In this document: positions 34,665 through 45,685 of the stretch, piece after piece | Numbering within the stretch: the first letter of the stretch is position 1 | How the letters are laid out: every line of letters begins with the position of its first letter | Assembly (NCBI GenBank): GCA_018902385.1 | Contig: JABSSW010000050.1 | Coordinates: 1 to 64,000, forward strand | DNA: 64,000 nucleotides | Origin: Physcia stellaris | Lineage: Eukaryota > Ascomycota > Lecanoromycetes > Caliciales > Physciaceae | Direction: 5' to 3' | Translations under genes and position numbers: made by a program | Notes under the pieces: model-generated | The model's database searches: none | Seen by the model: only the letters and a program-made list of their open reading frames with translations | Told to the model about the DNA's origin: nothing

Positions 34665-36431
34665 CTAAGCCATCAAATCCTCCAGTATCCCCTCCATCTC
34701 CTCCCTCCTGAACGGCACCCCGAGTAGCTCCCCGCCCATCCCATCCTTCCTCGAAACCACCATTTGATGATCATGGAACTCCTTCAACAACTGCCTGAAC
34801 GCCATCTCGTTACTGCATATGAACTCCTCCACAACCTTCTGATACAGCACCCTGTAATCAATCCCAGCTTCCCCTCCCTTCCGCTCCTGCGTGGCTTTAT
34901 CCGCATCTACATCATCCTCTTCGTCAGAACCTTGCATACCTGCCTCGTCGCCCGCGATATCAGCTGCCAGTAGCTCCGCGATCAATATCCTGTATAGATT
35001 CCGTGCATTCTCCGGTAGACTCCTCAGCACAAAACCCACACCTTCTTTACCCTTGACGGTACGTCCGCTCCTGCCTAGGAGTTCATTGACGTCGTCAATC
35101 ACAGCTGGTACTTCGACTCCGGCGTAAGGCACGAATGTTGTGGTGTCATGATAGACCCAATTATACTGCTCCAGGAGGTTAGTGTCCCACAACAAGGGGA
35201 AATTGGGTTGGTCACAAGTTGCTAGAAGCTTGATATAAGGTGACGTCGCGAGTTGAGCGATCAATGTGAGAACAGGGGCACGTCGTAGTGGAGGAGCGTC
35301 GAGAGAGTTTATTAGAAGGTATAGCGGTGTTTCTGGAGGATGAGATGAGAGATAGCCGACAAGAGTAGAAACCGCTTCAACTGGCTGAGAAGGAAGCTTC
35401 AGCGGCGTGATATCTGAGACTTGAGATGCGATGAGGTCAAGGATCTGACGGAGAGTGAGGGCTGGAGTGTAGCCATTGACTATCAGTAGTGTGGGCGAGG
35501 AGGAGGAGTTCAAGGAGTAAAGGTAATCTGCGAAAGACGTGACCAGGCGACGCTTTGATCCGTAACCATAGAGGCAGATGCTGAAGGACTGGGAGAGTTC
35601 GAAGTTCCATTGCGGAAAAGATCGAGAGTGCAGTGAGTGGAGGAAGCGGAGTGAGGAGGCATGAGGGTCTTTGTATGCAGTGACCTGATTGTGATATTGC
35701 TCATGTGTGAGCAAAGGGAGGGATGAAAGTGTATTAGATGACGTCTTGACCTTGCCAGGTCGGTTCTGGAAAAAGTACTTTTCATGCGGCGCAAGATCAT
35801 GAGGAGGTGTAGGTGACTTTTTCCGTCTTGCGCGCTTGCGTTGGTTGAGTCCTTGCTTCGAAGGTGTTGTTGGCACCGTCGAATCTGCTCCAAGGTCATC
35901 GCTTGGACCTTTATGGAGCTGTGAAGCCTCGGATCCATCATCGCTGGCTTCCCCAGCGTCCCATATCTTGCGCGCTAGGGAGTCCTCCTCGTCAAGATCT
36001 TCGTCTTCGCTTGGCAAATCAGTGAAGGTCCGCTCGATGAGGGTCCTTGCGCTTCTGCGCCGAGCGGAGCGATCAGCATTTCGAACGATTGGTACTGGCG
36101 TCAGCTCGTGATCATTGTCTGCCTCCCTTTGAATTTTCTTTGGCGTCGCGAACAGGAGCTTTCCCCGAGTGCTTGATTGCGATCCGGGAGTTCGGTGGTT
36201 GGAGTCCTCGTTGAAGCCGTTGACAGCCGCTCGAGTCTTCTTGCCGCTACCAGGTGGTCTGCCACGACGGGGTATTGAGGGTGTCACGACTTCCTCGTGT
36301 TCTGCATTGTCAATGTCTTTATCCTTGCTCTGATGCGGTGACAACTCTTGCCGAGATCTTTTATGCTTCGGAGTATCTGCGTTTGCGTTTGGAAGGCGAT
36401 CCTGTTCTGGTCGCTTTCTTTTGCCTGTCAT
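34665..36431 (-). CDS. ORC2: Origin recognition complex subunit 2
   Basis: ORC subunit 2, part of the replication-origin-binding complex. The 588-aa protein has a long basic, disordered N-terminus with an AT-hook-like RRGRPPGSGKK. The conserved AAA+-like core starts at KYFFQNRPGKVKTSSNTLSS (about residue 220) and includes NFELSQSFSICLYGYGSKR and LLIVNGYTPALTLRQILD. A winged-helix region lies at the C-terminus, with acidic linker residues before it. No intron. ATG at 36431. It converges with the aminopeptidase gene (167 bp between stops). Confidence 0.92.
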   Translation of the reverse strand: MTGKRKRPEQDRLPNANADTPKHKRSRQELSPHQSKDKDIDNAEHEEVVTPSIPRRGRPPGSGKKTRAAVNGFNEDSNHRTPGSQSSTRGKLLFATPKKIQREADNDHELTPVPIVRNADRSARRRSARTLIERTFTDLPSEDEDLDEEDSLARKIWDAGEASDDGSEASQLHKGPSDDLGADSTVPTTPSKQGLNQRKRARRKKSPTPPHDLAPHEKYFFQNRPGKVKTSSNTLSSLPLLTHEQYHNQVTAYKDPHASSLRFLHSLHSRSFPQWNFELSQSFSICLYGYGSKRRLVTSFADYLYSLNSSSSPTLLIVNGYTPALTLRQILDLIASQVSDITPLKLPSQPVEAVSTLVGYLSSHPPETPLYLLINSLDAPPLRRAPVLTLIAQLATSPYIKLLATCDQPNFPLLWDTNLLEQYNWVYHDTTTFVPYAGVEVPAVIDDVNELLGRSGRTVKGKEGVGFVLRSLPENARNLYRILIAELLAADIAGDEAGMQGSDEEDDVDADKATQERKGGEAGIDYRVLYQKVVEEFICSNEMAFRQLLKEFHDHQMVVSRKDGMGGELLGVPFRREEMEGILEDLMA

Positions 36432-36958
36432 TGTGCAACAGTATCATCCAGCAACAGAAAGTGCGTCATGGTGAACCTTGACCACCCCAGATTTCATGGC
36501 GCGAAAAAGCTTTACTTGCCCTAGTTAGATGTAGGTTCTCCGCAAAAGGGGGTACTCCGGTAAATTACCGACACCACTAGTGTATTTTGTGTCGGACTTT
36601 GCAAATTAACGCCGAGCAAGCCGAGGTTCATGATCAAATGAGCTGTAGCTCGAGCAGGTAGTGTAATAATGTAAGGTAGAATATGATTCCGTAGCTCAAG
36701 AGGAATGATCAAACGACAGGTCGAATCGTAGCCGAAAACTCATGACTTCTCCTCAGCATTGTGTCCGGAAGTACAGAGCATGCGCTGGTTGACAGCATTC
36801 TTCTTGGATAGAAGCGGTTGTCCTCAACTCCTTTATTAAATGCCTTACATATCCTAAGCTTTTGTGTATCAGTCTCCCTGAGCTGTTCCAAGTTGGCGCT
36901 TGTAGAACTAGTAATTTGAGTCAGCTTCGTCGCTGTCAAGATGACTAGTCTCTGTGAA
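36432..36958. promoter_or_regulatory. ORC2 promoter and DUF1770 3' flank
   Basis: 527 bp between two minus-strand genes. It contains the ORC2 promoter near 36432 and the 3' UTR of the next gene. No gene seen. Confidence 0.45.
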
Positions 36959-37505
36959 TTAGCCTACGTCTCCCACATGCTGGGCCATGTTCTCATCCGG
37001 CCTCCTTTCTGGTACTGGCCAATTGTTGACACTCCACCACCACCGCCGCAGTCGACTTCCCCAGCTCGCTCCTTGATATTCAGCGCTCTTATGCCAATAC
37101 CTCCAGCCGGAAAGTGCCAGTGTCCATAGCATACCCTGCACTAAAGGAAGCAGCACCTAGAAAGCCAATTAATTTCCGCCGCGCTTGATTTCCGGAAGCC
37201 TAGGGTACCTGGTCCCTCATCGTAATCCAAGCTATTGTCCGTTTTGACTCAACGCCCTGCAGACTGGCAAGGTAGCTTTGCTCGAACCGAAGATCAGGCA
37301 ACGGAGGAAGATTTGCTCGTCGTGGGGCAGGCTTCAGGGCCGATTCAGGTATGCTCTCAGCATTTGATGAGATAGAGGTAGTTGGGGAGACAGGTCTCTT
37401 GATAGACGCAGCAGTAGATGGATTAATGTCATGGGCGGGAGAAGGGTTTCGTTTGATTGATGCGAACTGTAGAGTGGACGCTATATCTATGGCTGGATTC
37501 GACAT
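36959..37505 (-). CDS. DUF1770 fungal protein
   Basis: Two exons on the minus strand, 37505-37209 and 37156-36959, give 164 aa. The first exon encodes an N-terminal region rich in Ser/Pro (IASTLQFASIKRNPSPAHD) and the conserved PPLPDLRFEQSYLASL. The second encodes VLLPLVQGMLWTLALSGWRYW, a likely membrane-associated helix, then RRWWWSVNNWPVP. This is the fungal DUF1770 family. From memory that family includes the fission yeast mitophagy receptor Atg43, but I cannot verify this here and assign no function. Splice site GTACCC...TTTCTAG joins MRDQ to VLLP. Confidence 0.75.
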
Positions 37506-38060
37506 GATCTGAGCAACGGTTAGGTCGGCCTTGAAAGCTGGCTGGACGTTGGATATGCTGAAAGCTGAAATACTTTTTTGTAGGGCTTGAGAGGTTCCAT
37601 ATTATTGACTCGGTTGAGTCGAGCTCGCGGGGGCCTAGGCTCCTTTGGGACTGTTTCTCGGCGGGCTTCGGTACATAAAGTCCGACAACAGCCCCTATGA
37701 TCAAGTTGCACACAGCCAAGCTCTTCTCGTACTCTACCCATTTCACCTCCTGACTCAAATTGCCATTGAATCCTCGCTTGGCAGCATGCTGTGCTCTTCT
37801 ACTTTGGAACTAATCTCTTGTATGAATCAGTCCCCTTTGCTACCCGGCTCGCGAGCTCTTTCCAATGTCCAACTTTCAGTTCTGGGCCCCAAGCACCCCA
37901 AATTCACGCTTCGACATCACACAACCGCCGATCATGCACAGGCTGCTTAGCAAGAGAGAAAAGCCTAAAAACCCATCGGGCAAGGTATTCTATTTCATCT
38001 TAATTCATTCTCATTCTCCCATTTCGAAAGTTTTCACCGATTTTTCATCCTTCGGCGCCT
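37506..38060. promoter_or_regulatory. Divergent intergenic region DUF1770 / deubiquitinase
   Basis: 555 bp between two start codons. A CT-rich stretch near 38000-38060 lies just upstream of the deubiquitinase ATG, as is common at fungal transcription starts. Frames here overlap on both strands with no domain. Confidence 0.5.
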
Positions 38061-40535
38061 ATGGACAGTGAACATTCACGTACGCCGTCGGCAAACAGCA
38101 AGCTATGGTCTTCTTTCTCTTCCTCATCCTCCTTAACTAGTCTGTCATTGGCTTTTAGTTCCCTAGCCACAAAAAGAAGCCCTCGTCTGTCCGCAACAGA
38201 CGGCGACATCCAAGCAACAACAGCTAACGCATCTGAGGATCTTCTTTTACAGCCACAGCAGACTTCTGGAATTACACATCACAATAAGTCGGACCTTGAC
38301 AATGGTACGATTGAAAAGGGTAAAGCTAGCAAGGTACGTAGTAGTAAAGCATTACCAGCTTGGCCAGATTGAAGTTGATCGACCGCGTAGAGCCAGGAGT
38401 CCTTGCAGAAGCTTGTCGGTGCCCGTCAAACGAGTATCAAGAACCGTGATCTTGCGCACATTTTGAACGAACCGTATGCTACGGGAGATCATGCCAAGGC
38501 TCTCGAGGTGATCGATTTACTCGACAAATCCGAATCAGGAATCATCGAACCTGTGCAGTCATCCCAGACTTTGTTGGGCGCGATAAACAGAGAAAGCGTT
38601 ACCTGCTATCTAGACTCACTACTATTCACTATGTTTGCAACGCTTGGTAGCTATGAAGCCATGTTGACTCAGGATTTCGACGATGAGCCTCGAAAACGAC
38701 TTGCGTTGATGCTCAGGCTCTGGGTCAACTTGCTACGGACAGGTAAGCTCATAACTACAGACATCGTAAGACACCTTCCTCTGGGCTATCGGACTCGGAA
38801 ATACTTACTATGTTAGTAGACAAGACAATTACAGTTGGCACTTGCTGCATGTGGCTGGAAGGAAGCAGCGGAATTACATCAACAAGATCCATCGGAAGCC
38901 TATTCATTCATAACAGACAAGCTAGCTCTACCAATGCTTACCTTGAAGATGGCTTTGTTTCATGGGGGCAAAGAAGATCCCGATAGTGATCACAAATTGG
39001 TCCATGAAAGGGTCATTGAGGTCCCCGTTCCGGATCAGGTCGAGAGTGGTCAAAGTATCACTCTTGAAGATTGCCTGGCAGCTTACTTCGATAACCAAGT
39101 CGTTGTCGAACGTTACCTACAACAGCGGAGGAACACCCTCAATTCTGTACGCTCGTTTTACTCAGACGACCGTAAAGTACCCTTAGAAGATGTTAGGGGT
39201 ATCAGTGAGTCTCAACCATCAACACCTTTAGCAGCCAACTCCCATGACGTACCGTTTCCTCCTTCGCCTTCAAGACTTGGAGGCACCATGGTACGGAGCC
39301 CAAGCCTTTTCAGCAAGATCGTTGATCCCGAAAAGGCGGAATTATATGAACGGGATTCTTCGAAGCACGACGGACACTTCCGGCCTGCCCGGAGAAGGGG
39401 GGCGAGCCTAGCGAAGGTAGAAGTGAAGATGCCAGCCTTTCAATTCTTCAGCTTGATACGTAAGTCGCCCTAAAAGTCATCGTCTTCTGCTTGCTAATGG
39501 AGACTTACAGCCTGGTATACGGCCAAAGATACTAACTCTCCGCCCAGCACAAATTCTCAAGTGGTCGATCATTTCAAGTCTCATTCACCCATTGTCCCTA
39601 TTGCGCTAAAGTGGTCACAAATGGATGGAGGTAGAGCCGTGAGACGAGATACGACAATAGATATCCCGCTAACATACGACATGCCCCATTTCATAACAGA
39701 TGACGCAGAGTCAGAAGATCCACTTCATGGCCATTTCATCCTAGTGCTACAAGGTTTTCTCTGTCATCGGGGCACAAGGCCTGATGCGGGACATTATGTC
39801 AGTGCAGCTCGCTGTCGGGACGTCGATGATGGCGGATATCAATGGCTACTCAATGACGATTTGGCAAACCCAAGAGTCTCAAGTATAGAAGACATCAAGA
39901 TGTTGTTGAAAAAGGAGAAGCCATACCTGCTTTTCTACCAAGTAGAACCTTTGTCCGCACTCGGCGAGCCTCCAGCCTATAGCGACTCTGTAAGCACTGA
40001 TCCTAGAGTGGTAGAACCATCCGCAGGACTAAGCGAGTACCCGGACTTGAGTAGCCGGATGGGCAGTAGACAGAGTATCGACGGGTCCATTGTCGGCGAC
40101 ACGCACGGGCGGGAAAGTATGACGGGCGATCGGAAAGACATGATGTTCTCGTCGAGATCTAGGGATGAAAGTAGAGAGAGCAACACAGCAAGCTTGACGG
40201 TGGACACTTCTCTGGATTCTAAAGCTCCCAGTACCGCTCCACAACGGATTTCAGGAGTCCGGGAGAACAGCTTCAACGTGAGACAGAATGGCCGGGTGAA
40301 GGATAAGAGATCAAGTATGTCACTCTCGCGGATGACAGGTCGCCTCACCAAAGGGAAAGCGCAGAGCTCGACATCACTCTCCGGTATGGATCAGCCAGGG
40401 GAACAGACCAGTGAGGTCACTGGGTCGGATGCGCCGAGGAAGCTAGATACGACCAAATCAGCCCACCGGAGAAATCACCATGCGAAGAACGGCACTTCTG
40501 ATGGTAGCGACCGGCGTGAATGCATTCTCATGTAA
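38061..40535 (+). CDS. USP-family ubiquitin C-terminal hydrolase with a C-terminal CaaX box
   Basis: Cysteine-protease deubiquitinase. Exons 38061-38333, 38391-38765, 38820-39459 and 39511-40535 give 770 aa. The N-terminus is Ser-rich and disordered. The Cys box is divergent (NRESVTCYLDSLLFTMFA, catalytic Cys about 163). The His box is RPDAGHYVSAARC (His about 524), with the acidic partner in QWLLNDDLANPRVS. An insertion between the boxes carries SPSPSRL-type linkers. A disordered tail of about 200 residues ends in CILM, a classic prenylation (CaaX) motif, so the enzyme is probably membrane-anchored. I do not recognise the exact yeast orthologue. Confidence 0.87.
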
Positions 40536-40944
40536 GTTTCAATTGTTTGGATTAGGTGATTTTCTTTCTTTGGAGGCATGGCGTATGTGGAAAGAAGAAT
40601 TCAAGATACCCAAGATATTGCATAGTACTGGCGGCGTTGATAGAACTAGAGTTCCCTGGGATCTCGTCTTTGTAATCCTGATGGTGGTATTTGGCAAACA
40701 GAACAGATATCAAATTTCAAAGGATTGGGAAAATCTACTTATATAGGACGGTACAAGTTGCTTTGATCCACCCATCTTTGCAGTGAATTGAAATCAAAGA
40801 TGTTCGAGTAATTCTACGGTACACAATACAATAGGATACCGCTAAAGCCACCAGAGCTTCGACACTAATGGTTCTACGACTAATTCAACTTAGATCGATG
40901 CCATAAATACTTTCCTGTTACGCAGCGCAACAGAAGAAGGGGAT
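40536..40944. promoter_or_regulatory. Intergenic region deubiquitinase to uL5m
   Basis: 409 bp in tandem orientation: the 3' UTR of the deubiquitinase and the promoter of the ribosomal protein gene. No gene seen. Confidence 0.45.
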
Positions 40945-42303
40945 ATGGCATCTTCTCGGTTGCCTCGCAGGCTATCATCCTGGTCTCTATCGTCCTCTCC
41001 GACCAAACTGTCGCGATGGCGCTGCAACTGCAGGCGCGAAGCCTCCACCTACGCCGGCCTCGAAGAAATTTCTGAAGACACTCTCCCCAAATCTTCGCTC
41101 CGGAAGCCCGGACCCTCAGAGAAAGCTATTCAATCCTTTGATCCTATTGCCAGCACCAGAGCCCGCAAGACACGACTCCCTCCCAGCCGGTATATCGCCC
41201 TCTACACACCTCGCCCTTTCTTCCCTGTCTATCTAAACCCCCCACCACCCCTATTCTTTCGAGCTTCCTATCCCAGGCTGACCTTCCACCCCTTCCTAGC
41301 TACCAATTTCGCCCCCCAAAATACTACCGCGGGCCCCTTCACCCTCACCAGCCCCCACCAACCTCCGACCCTTCCTCCCGCCAATTCATACCGGGCCCCT
41401 TCTCCCTCCCGCGCCTCGCCCAAACTTACACCTCCACCATAGCCCCCGACCTCCAAACCCTCTACTACAAGCATTATCCCCCAGGCCAACTCCCCGGCCC
41501 CAGCGGTGCTCGCCTCCGCAGCTGGGATGGCTCCTCTCCGTACCACAAGAACCGGCCCTTGAGAAAGCCGAGAGGTGGCCCTGTCCTCCCCCTTTTGGAG
41601 CGCAACATCACATTCCGGAACCTTCCGACTCTGAAGAAGATCGTTGTGCATACTACCTCTACGCCCGCTGCGGGAGGCGATTCAGCTTACCTACACGTAG
41701 CGGGCATGGCGTTACAGGCCATTACGAATGTAAGGGGGGAAATTTTCGTTGCGAGGAAGAGTATAGTGCAGTTTGGACAGAGGAAAGGGAAGGCGATGAG
41801 CGTCAAGTGTGAACTGTATGGGGAGGATATGTGGGACTTTTTGAGTAAAGTCGTGGAGACGGTGATGCCGCGCGTGAAGGATTATAGGGGGGTGAGCGGA
41901 GGCAGTGGAGATGGTAGTGGGAATCTGGCTTGGGGGTTTGGAGGCGAGGTGGTTGGAGGGATGGAAGAGATTGCTGTGAATTATGATGCGTAAGTCATAG
42001 CTTTCCTACTGGGTCTGGTGGACGGGATGCGCGGGACGGAGAAAGGGGAGGATGGGCTTGAGGGTTGAGAAACCACCGGTGAAGATTCGAGGCAGGAATT
42101 CATATCCAGGGCGGAGAGACAAGGGATTTCTTCGGGTTTCCATTGAGATGGGGAACTTTTGGCTGACTTTCATCCATAGATATCCTCCAAAGATGATCCC
42201 CGGCATCGACATCATCGTCTGCACCACCGCCACCAACGACAAAGACGCCAGACTTCTGCTGAGTTCAATGGGGGTGCCCTTTTACGGAAAGCATGTAAAC
42301 TAG
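40945..42303 (+). CDS. MRPL7: Mitochondrial large-subunit ribosomal protein uL5 (MRPL7)
   Basis: Mitoribosomal uL5. Exons 40945-41189, 41300-41989 and 42180-42303 give 352 aa. The N-terminus is rich in Arg/Ser and suits a mitochondrial presequence. After the first intron the fungal block YQFRPPKYYRGPLHPHQPP is restored, which confirms the 110-nt intron. The uL5 fold follows: LPTLKKIVVHT, RGEIFVARKSIVQFGQRKGK, VMPRVKDYRGVSGG, and EEIAVNYDAYPPKMIPGIDI across the last junction. The second intron is 190 nt, longer than most here. Confidence 0.9.
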
Positions 42304-42678
42304 AAGAGCGTATATACCTTGTACAGCTAGGGGGCGATCAATAATGCATATCCTGCAGATGTAAACATTTGATTCATGTTCTAATGAACATTTTATTTGT
42401 ACAGGCACTCGCAAAAAATATCGGCATTCTTACCACATCTGTGGTCGCAGACCTCAATCATTGGCCTAGATACTCGTTCTTGATACATTCTTGCCATGAT
42501 GCTTATCCAGATGCTCCTCATTCTGTATCGCTCCGCATCGCGTCGTAGATCATGTAAAATTACAAATCGCTCCGATTCTCTAAATGTTTCAGATAGATCC
42601 AGCTCAGTTCGGTTTCTCCCAGCCATCCTCAGCTTCAAGCTTGCTTTCACAGCAGGGTCTGTCACGAGTTGACTACAT
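42304..42678. other. Convergent intergenic region uL5m / STE11
   Basis: 375 bp between convergent genes, holding the two 3' UTRs. AT-rich near 42360-42420. No gene seen. Confidence 0.45.
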
Positions 42679-45600
42679 TCAAGCAATCTGCTTCAAGAAG
42701 GGACTTCCTAGCAACTCATCTGCACTCGGCCTCATCTTCTCATCGATTTCGAACGTGCGGTCCAGGAACCCAACACCTTCTGGACTCGCATTATCCGGTG
42801 TCTTTGGCCGGGCGTTACTGCTCCCGATCTGGAAAATCGCCTGCAATTGACTGCAATCGGGGTATGGATGCGTGCCGGTGAACATCTCCACTACCAAGCA
42901 CCCCAAGCTCCAGATATCCGCTTTGCGAGTGTGGGGTTTCTGCCGTACGACCTCGGGCGCCATCCAGAAGACGGAGCCTTGCAAGGATGGCCGGTGAGGG
43001 TGTTGGCCGGCAGGTTGGAGGAGCGCGGAAGCTTGAACACGCTTGGAGATGCCGAAGTCGGAGATTTTAATGCTGCCTTTGTTGTCGACGAGGACGTTGG
43101 CCCCTTTGATATCCCGGTGGATGATATCCCTACCATGTAGGTAAGAGAGGCCAGCGAGGATTTGGCGGACAAAGTTGCGGATAAGAGGTTCGTGAAGTTG
43201 GCCATAGGAATTGAGCATTGCGGCGACGGAGCCACCAGGCACGTACTCAAGGAAAATATTGAAGTGCTCTTCGTCGGAGTTGGAACCGAGATACCGAACT
43301 ATGTTTTCATGCTGAAGGTCGCGAAGTAGGTCGATTTCGCGTTTGAGGGCGGCGACCATGTTAGATTTCTTTTTGTCCAGGGTGCTGTTTGAATTGGATG
43401 GGACTTCAACTTGCTTGACGGCCATCAACTCTCCCGTCACGGCATGAAGAGCGAGGTAGACGCTGCCAAAGGAGCCTTGACCGATGAGTGCACCTTGCAT
43501 CCACTTGACGTTATCCCAAGATTCACCTTTGAGGAAAGAATCCAGCTCGGGGTCGGGTTCTTCGCCGTCATCCCGTAAAGCGTGACTGACCTGGTCAGTA
43601 AAAGAGCCACCAGCCTCAGTGGTAGGACCACTGCTTCCTGATTCGTCAAAGTAACTTTGCAGGGCAGACGAAGCTCCCCCAGAGTCCCCGGCGTCGTTAT
43701 TGTTGAAGTTGGGATCACTGTCAAAAGAGACGTAGGATTTCCGATTTGGCTCTAGTGGGGACTCTTCTGCTAGTGGTTGCAGGGAATTGGAAGCTACCGA
43801 GTCACGATAAGCCATCTGTGGCAAGGCAAACCTAGACACCGACACCGATAGAGGCCGAGGAGCTCGAGGTTGCCCACCTTCCGCGAGCCATGCATGGGCA
43901 ATGTTAGGAAGAGGCGGAGCATCTTTGAGATTTGATGTGAAGCTGACGTTGCTGGCTACGCTTACTCGACTTGCTGCTCTGCTAAATCGAGCAGATCTTC
44001 GTATTGACATTCGTACGGCTCGCTCAATCGCATCCTTCTCGTGGTCGGGAAAGTATGTTGTCAATTCTTGATTGATCAGCTCGCTTGGTGGTCTGCCTCC
44101 CAGGAACTCCTTGATCTTGGGCTTGGGTACTCTCGGCGTGGCTCCCGGCTGTTCGGGTAGGTCCCATCCTTGGTTGCCATTACTGCTACGATTCCGATCT
44201 GATGTTTGGCCTGTAGCGCGGGAGTATTGACCTGGACCTGGAGATGGCGGGTAGTCAACGTTCTCCCATGGTTCTCCTAGTCTTTGGGCGACTTTGACTT
44301 TGTTACCGACGCCACTAGTAGTTGGGTTGTTAGCTTGGGCCTCATTGTGTTCTTCGTTGTATATCGCAGTGGCTTTTCTCAAATCCTCTGCTTCGGGGGG
44401 TCCTTCGTGGATTTTTCTCAAGATCAAACGATTTCGATCGTTGCCCTCATGGTCTTTGCAGATCCTGACAAGCTCGTTGTCACTGAGACGTCGACAGATC
44501 GCTCCGCCGTGATCTGATGCATCCAGGGTATAGAAGCAGTAATTCTTGGTGGAGTAACGCTCTTGCAGAGCCAACTTCTTTAGAACATTGTGGAAGATCT
44601 CTTCAGCAGTGTTGCAGTTCTTGATGTCCAGCACCTTAGTCTGCCCGTTGTTCCAGATAATCCTAATGACGGGAGAGTGGGGTGGCAACTTGCCCACTGT
44701 CGAGTCTGTTCCCATGTTTGGGCGGCTGGGAGTGCCAGGCCGGCGCCCTGAAGGAGTCTTAGCTGATGATGGATGACTAAAGTACCCTTGCGATGGAGCT
44801 TTCCCTGAACTATCAACGGGGCTCATACCTCCATAACGCTGGGCTCTTAAGCCCCGTTGATCTGGCTCAGCAAGCGGTGAGCTAGGCCTCGCCTTATTTT
44901 CATTAGCACGAAAGCTCTCGAAAGCCGTCGGATCGAATTGTCGGGAATAACGATTGCTAGCTGTGGTGCCTGTGGAGGGTGTCGGTAACCGTTCGCGGGC
45001 AGTATTGTGACGTGGTGAGCCAGATGACGATGGGGTGTAGGGTGTCGAACGGCTGTCTAGAGCAGCAATAGAGTCTCGAGTTCGTTTTCTCTGTGCGCCG
45101 AGTGCTCTCGTTCGCAGCTGTTTGATGGCAACAAAAATGCGCACCCGATCGCCAATCTTCTTAATGCCCATTTCTTTGAGCACCACTTGGTCGCACTCAA
45201 TAAGATTGCTGCCAGTGACGTTGTTGACTGAAATAGATAAGCGAGGTGCATAGGAAGAACAGGTAATCCCAAGCACAACTCACCCTTGAACAGTTGCTCA
45301 TATTGGGCACAATTGATTGTGTGTAGCCAATCTGCAACCCGTCGCTCGTCCCATGATCTAATGTGTTGATGCAGTCAGCAGGGCCCATTAAACCTTTTGG
45401 GATTATGCGACGGCCACAGGAAGCCTAGCATTGTGTTGTATTGTTCAAAGCCAGCCTGGTATATCTTCAAAGGTCGAATGCTTACCGAACGGAGTCAGGT
45501 CCATCCTGAGTTTCCGAAAACTCGGACTCGGTGGGGCTTGCGAATGAGGTATTTTGAGTACTGCTCGTAAGCGGTGTCCGATGGGTTGAACGAGCAGCGG

Positions 45601-45685
45601 AATACTGTCCCACTGATGGGGTCTGGTTCGAACCCATCCCCATGGTTGATGGGTATTGATTTAAAGCCACGACCGCCATGCTCAT
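42679..45685 (-). CDS. STE11: MAP kinase kinase kinase Ste11
   Basis: MAPKKK of the mating/filamentation and osmotic pathways. Exons on the minus strand are 45685-45486, 45357-45284 and 45227-42679, giving 940 aa. Domains in order: SAM (about residues 67-130, SWDERRVADWLHTINCAQYE then LKEMGIKKIGDRVRIF); a Ras-association/UBL domain (about 280-360, from IRIIWNNGQTKVLDIKN); a long disordered linker; the kinase (about 665-935) with GQGSFGSVY, VKQVEV, HRDIKGANVL, DFGISKRV and WMAPEVV. The kinase insert ends with an EIDEKMRPSADELL loop. About 3.4 kb without a confident gene precedes the start codon. Confidence 0.95.

Noticed and set aside
45600-45640. tRNA T-arm (GGTTCGAACCC-like)
   Set aside because: It lies within the STE11 first coding exon, and no acceptor or anticodon arm surrounds it.
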